A DNA stretch of 64,000 bases from an uncultured Oscillospiraceae bacterium (GTDB lineage Bacteria; Bacillota; Clostridia; Oscillospirales; Oscillospiraceae): positions 82,129 to 146,128 of the forward strand of contig CAJURY010000003.1 in assembly GCA_910589155.1 (NCBI GenBank), read 5' to 3'. Below the pieces are notes generated by a model, which was given only the letters and a program-made list of their open reading frames with translations, was not told the origin of the DNA and made no database searches. The translations under genes were made by a program, and so were the position numbers. This document shows positions 62,194 through 64,000 of the stretch, piece after piece (positions within the stretch are counted from its first letter, which is position 1; each line of letters starts with the position of its first letter).

Positions 62194-63219
62194 ATGTCAG
62201 GACTAAAAATATTTTTAAGCCGCGCGAAAACCGCCAGCTTCCGCCGCTTCTTTCAATATGCCCGGATCGCGGCCAAGGAAGCCGGATGCAGCGCCGTGCG
62301 TACGGTTTTTGATTCGGCGTACTGCATTTTCCATTACGGCGTGGGCTATCAGGATTACAGAGTGTTTGGCTTCGCCCGGCGAAATGCCCGGCAACGCAGG
62401 ACGTACTTTACCTATGGGCACAACGTCGCCATGACCAAAATGATGAACGACCCGGAAGCAAGGAAAATTCTGGACGATAAAATTGCTTTTTTGGAGTGTT
62501 TCGACTCGTTTTTAGGGCGGGACTGGATGGATCTCAGAAAAAGCGATCCAGAGGCGTTTGCCGGGTTCTGTAAGGGCAAAAGCCATATTTTTGTAAAAGA
62601 AACCGATTCTTTTGGCGGCAGCGGCGCGGCGAAAATCGCCATTGAGCAGGAAACGGACTTTGGCGCACTCTACCACCGGCTTTTTGAAGCGGGGCAATAT
62701 CTGGTGGAGGACGCCATTTGCCAGCACCCGGAGATGAACCGCCTTTGCGCCAAAAGCGTAAATACCGTCCGCATCGTTACGGTAACAACGCCCGGCAAAA
62801 GCGTAGAGGTTGCCTACGCGTTGGTGCGAATCGGCAGCGGCCAGAAAGCCGTGGACAATATCTGCGCTGGGGGAATGTATACAGTCCTGGATGAAAAGGG
62901 GATGCTGCATTTCCCGGCGTTCTGCGACAAGGACGCCTGTTACTATGACAAGCATCCAGTTACCGGAACGCAGTTTGTCGGCTTCCAGATTCCCTGCTTT
63001 GAAGAAGCGGTGGCCATGTGCCAAAAGGCGGCCGGTCTTGCCCATGGCCTGCGGTACATCGGCTGGGACGTGGCGATTACCCCCAATGGCCCTGTTTTGG
63101 TGGAGGGCAATAATTTCCCCGGCTATGATATGCCCCAAAACTGGCGTTTTTGCCCGGATGGCACAGGGCTTCTGCCTAGGATGGAGCGTCTTGCCGGCGG
63201 GAAAATCAATAGAGCCTAG
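62194..63219 (+). CDS. ATP-grasp protein (sugar-transfer associated type)
   Basis: 341 residues resembling the sugar-transfer-associated ATP-grasp family of capsule and polysaccharide loci. HIFVKETDSFGGSG holds the ATP Lys, LVEDAICQHPEM and VNTVRIVTVTT follow, and YIGWDVAITPNGPVLVEGNN has metal-binding Asp and Glu/Asn. Cytoplasmic, no signal peptide. GGAAGG is upstream of the ATG. It probably ligates an amino acid or acid to a sugar precursor; partners are not adjacent. Confidence 0.82.
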   Translation: MSGLKIFLSRAKTASFRRFFQYARIAAKEAGCSAVRTVFDSAYCIFHYGVGYQDYRVFGFARRNARQRRTYFTYGHNVAMTKMMNDPEARKILDDKIAFLECFDSFLGRDWMDLRKSDPEAFAGFCKGKSHIFVKETDSFGGSGAAKIAIEQETDFGALYHRLFEAGQYLVEDAICQHPEMNRLCAKSVNTVRIVTVTTPGKSVEVAYALVRIGSGQKAVDNICAGGMYTVLDEKGMLHFPAFCDKDACYYDKHPVTGTQFVGFQIPCFEEAVAMCQKAAGLAHGLRYIGWDVAITPNGPVLVEGNNFPGYDMPQNWRFCPDGTGLLPRMERLAGGKINRA

Positions 63220-63641
63220 GCTTGGTTTGAAAATAGGATGCCTTTAAACGGTAGCCTTTTATGGTTAACCAAGTGAAGCTTTTCCCATTTTTTATATGTT
63301 ATACTACATTTCATTCCCCCCTTCGTTCAAAGACGAAGGGGGAATGCTGTCATCCTTCAAAAAGCGTTCTCAACGCTTCAGGCAGCCATCCATAAAACGC
63401 AAAATTGGGAGCGCATAACCGTAGGGGGAATCTGCGTGTTCGCCCGGCTGCAAGCAGTAATAAGTTATTGCCACACCAGTGACCGATGGCGCTGGTGTGG
63501 CAATCTAAAACGTTTTAGTATGCGAAATTTTACCAAAAGATTGCCACGTCGGCAGCGCTTCCTCGCAATGACAGCGTTCTAATGAAATTGCGACAGAACC
63601 GGGCGGACACACAGATCCGCCCCTACGACAGTATTTTAGAG
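63220..63641. repeat. Gene-free stretch with dispersed repeats
   Basis: Contains dispersed palindromic repeat copies at 63421-63446 and 63601-63627, a TTGCCACACCAG...CTGGTGTGGCAA inverted repeat (63468-63503), and at 63539-63573 a unit ending CGCAATGACA of the kind seen scattered in many bacterial genomes. The hairpin near 63316-63342 (CCCCCTTCG...CGAAGGGGG) may terminate the ATP-grasp gene. No gene seen. Confidence 0.6.
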
Positions 63642-64000
63642 TCGTTCTTGTGGAGTGTCCCTCTAGGGCGTGTGGAGTCTGCACGGGTGTTCGAAACGCA
63701 TTGCCTGCGGACGCTGTCCACCTGAGAGAGCATGGCATTCCAGAGCAGTCCTTGTCGAGCATCCCTCCAACGGTGTGGCTGGTCTGCATAAGCCTACGAA
63801 ACGCATTGCCTGCGGGCGCTGCCCGCCTGAGATAGCGCGGCATTCCAGAGCAGTCCTTGTCGAGCATCCCCCCAACGGTGTGGCTGGTCTGCATAAGCCT
63901 ACGAAACGCATTGCCTGCGGACGCTGCCCGCCTGAGAGAGCATGACATTCCAGAGCAGTCCTTGTCGAGCATCCCCCCAACGGTGTGGCTGGTCTGCATA
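63642..64000. repeat. 105-bp tandem repeat array, continuing past the window
   Basis: Three copies in phase at 63692-63796, 63797-63901 and 63902-64000 (last one cut), with few differences, plus a diverged half copy at about 63642-63691. Landmarks are CGAAACGCATTGCCTGCGG and GAGCAGTCCTTGTCGAGCAT. The period is 35 codons, so several frames stay open on both strands; I treat these as chance ORFs. Confidence 0.9.

Noticed and set aside
63505..63999. 164-codon minus-strand ORF with 35-residue repeats
   Set aside because: Open only because the tandem repeat period is a multiple of three; the other frames are open as well and it continues through a dispersed repeat.
63642..64000. CRISPR array
   Set aside because: Units are 105 bp contiguous repeats without variable spacers, and no cas genes are present.

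Overview
The window looks like a chromosomal segment of a Gram-positive spore-former lineage, most likely a gut-type Clostridia of the Oscillospiraceae/Ruminococcaceae kind. This is inference from content: strong AGGAGG ribosome binding sites throughout, Sigma-A type promoters, no outer-membrane genes, an rpmG-secE-nusG-rplK-rplA block, an rplM-rpsI pair, an alr-mazF neighbourhood like that of Bacillus, a Spo0A C-terminal-like regulator, YesM/AraC two-component sugar regulation and DUF624/DUF3502 proteins. No rRNA, CRISPR array, transposase or integrase was seen. One tRNA (Val, CAC) is present.

Layout. 1-7.9 kb: manA (cut by the window edge) and a ROK fructokinase on the minus strand, divergent from a YesM-type kinase, its AraC-type regulator, a DUF3502 lipoprotein binding protein, a YesL-like membrane protein and phosphoglucomutase. 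8-17.3 kb, minus strand: tRNA-Val, a 42-residue acidic peptide behind a consensus promoter, an SLH/NlpC-P60 cell-wall hydrolase, exonuclease III, an orphan MazF, D-lactate dehydrogenase, alanine racemase, a lipoprotein, NAD(P)HX dehydratase and a lone sugar-binding lipoprotein. 17.4-22.4 kb: a dlt-like acylation operon in the order MBOAT, SGNH protein, AMP ligase, carrier protein, with a DNA glycosylase behind it. 22.4-24.1 kb: a CLC antiporter gene whose 3' end overlaps an independently promoted cobalamin riboswitch that has no ordinary gene downstream. 24.3-28.7 kb: phosphatase, aldo/keto reductase, a divergent CsoR-like repressor / His-rich protein / CooT metal group, a hydrolase and a phage-type holin-endolysin pair.

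28.8-39.2 kb: the ribosomal/secE/nusG operon, AlkD-like and RuvX genes, a four-gene operon (VTC-type polyphosphate polymerase, DUF4956, CotH kinase, GGDEF-EAL) in which every gene is broken, an Hpt protein, rplM-rpsI and a TtcA-like thiolase. 39.5-51.2 kb: NAD synthetase, DUF2461, a lipoprotein, a complete Opp/Dpp oligopeptide transporter interrupted by a 161-bp palindromic element, and hisS. 51.3-54.3 kb: a repeat-filled gap and an AT-rich island of four consecutive XRE regulators facing a Spo0A C-terminal-like gene. 54.4-63.2 kb: bioY with a BirA-type operator, a LysM/M14 peptidase, a membrane protein fused to an E2-like acyltransferase fold lacking its catalytic histidine, an HtrA protease with an OmpR-type two-component pair, and an ATP-grasp enzyme. 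The right end holds dispersed repeats and a 105-bp tandem repeat running off the window.

Together the intact genes serve sugar and peptide uptake, envelope modification and turnover, metal and vitamin control, and translation. The most unusual items are the orphan B12 riboswitch with a 34-codon ORF, the synchronously decayed polyphosphate operon, the His-less E2-like membrane protein with a probably leaderless mRNA, and the XRE/Spo0A-like island.
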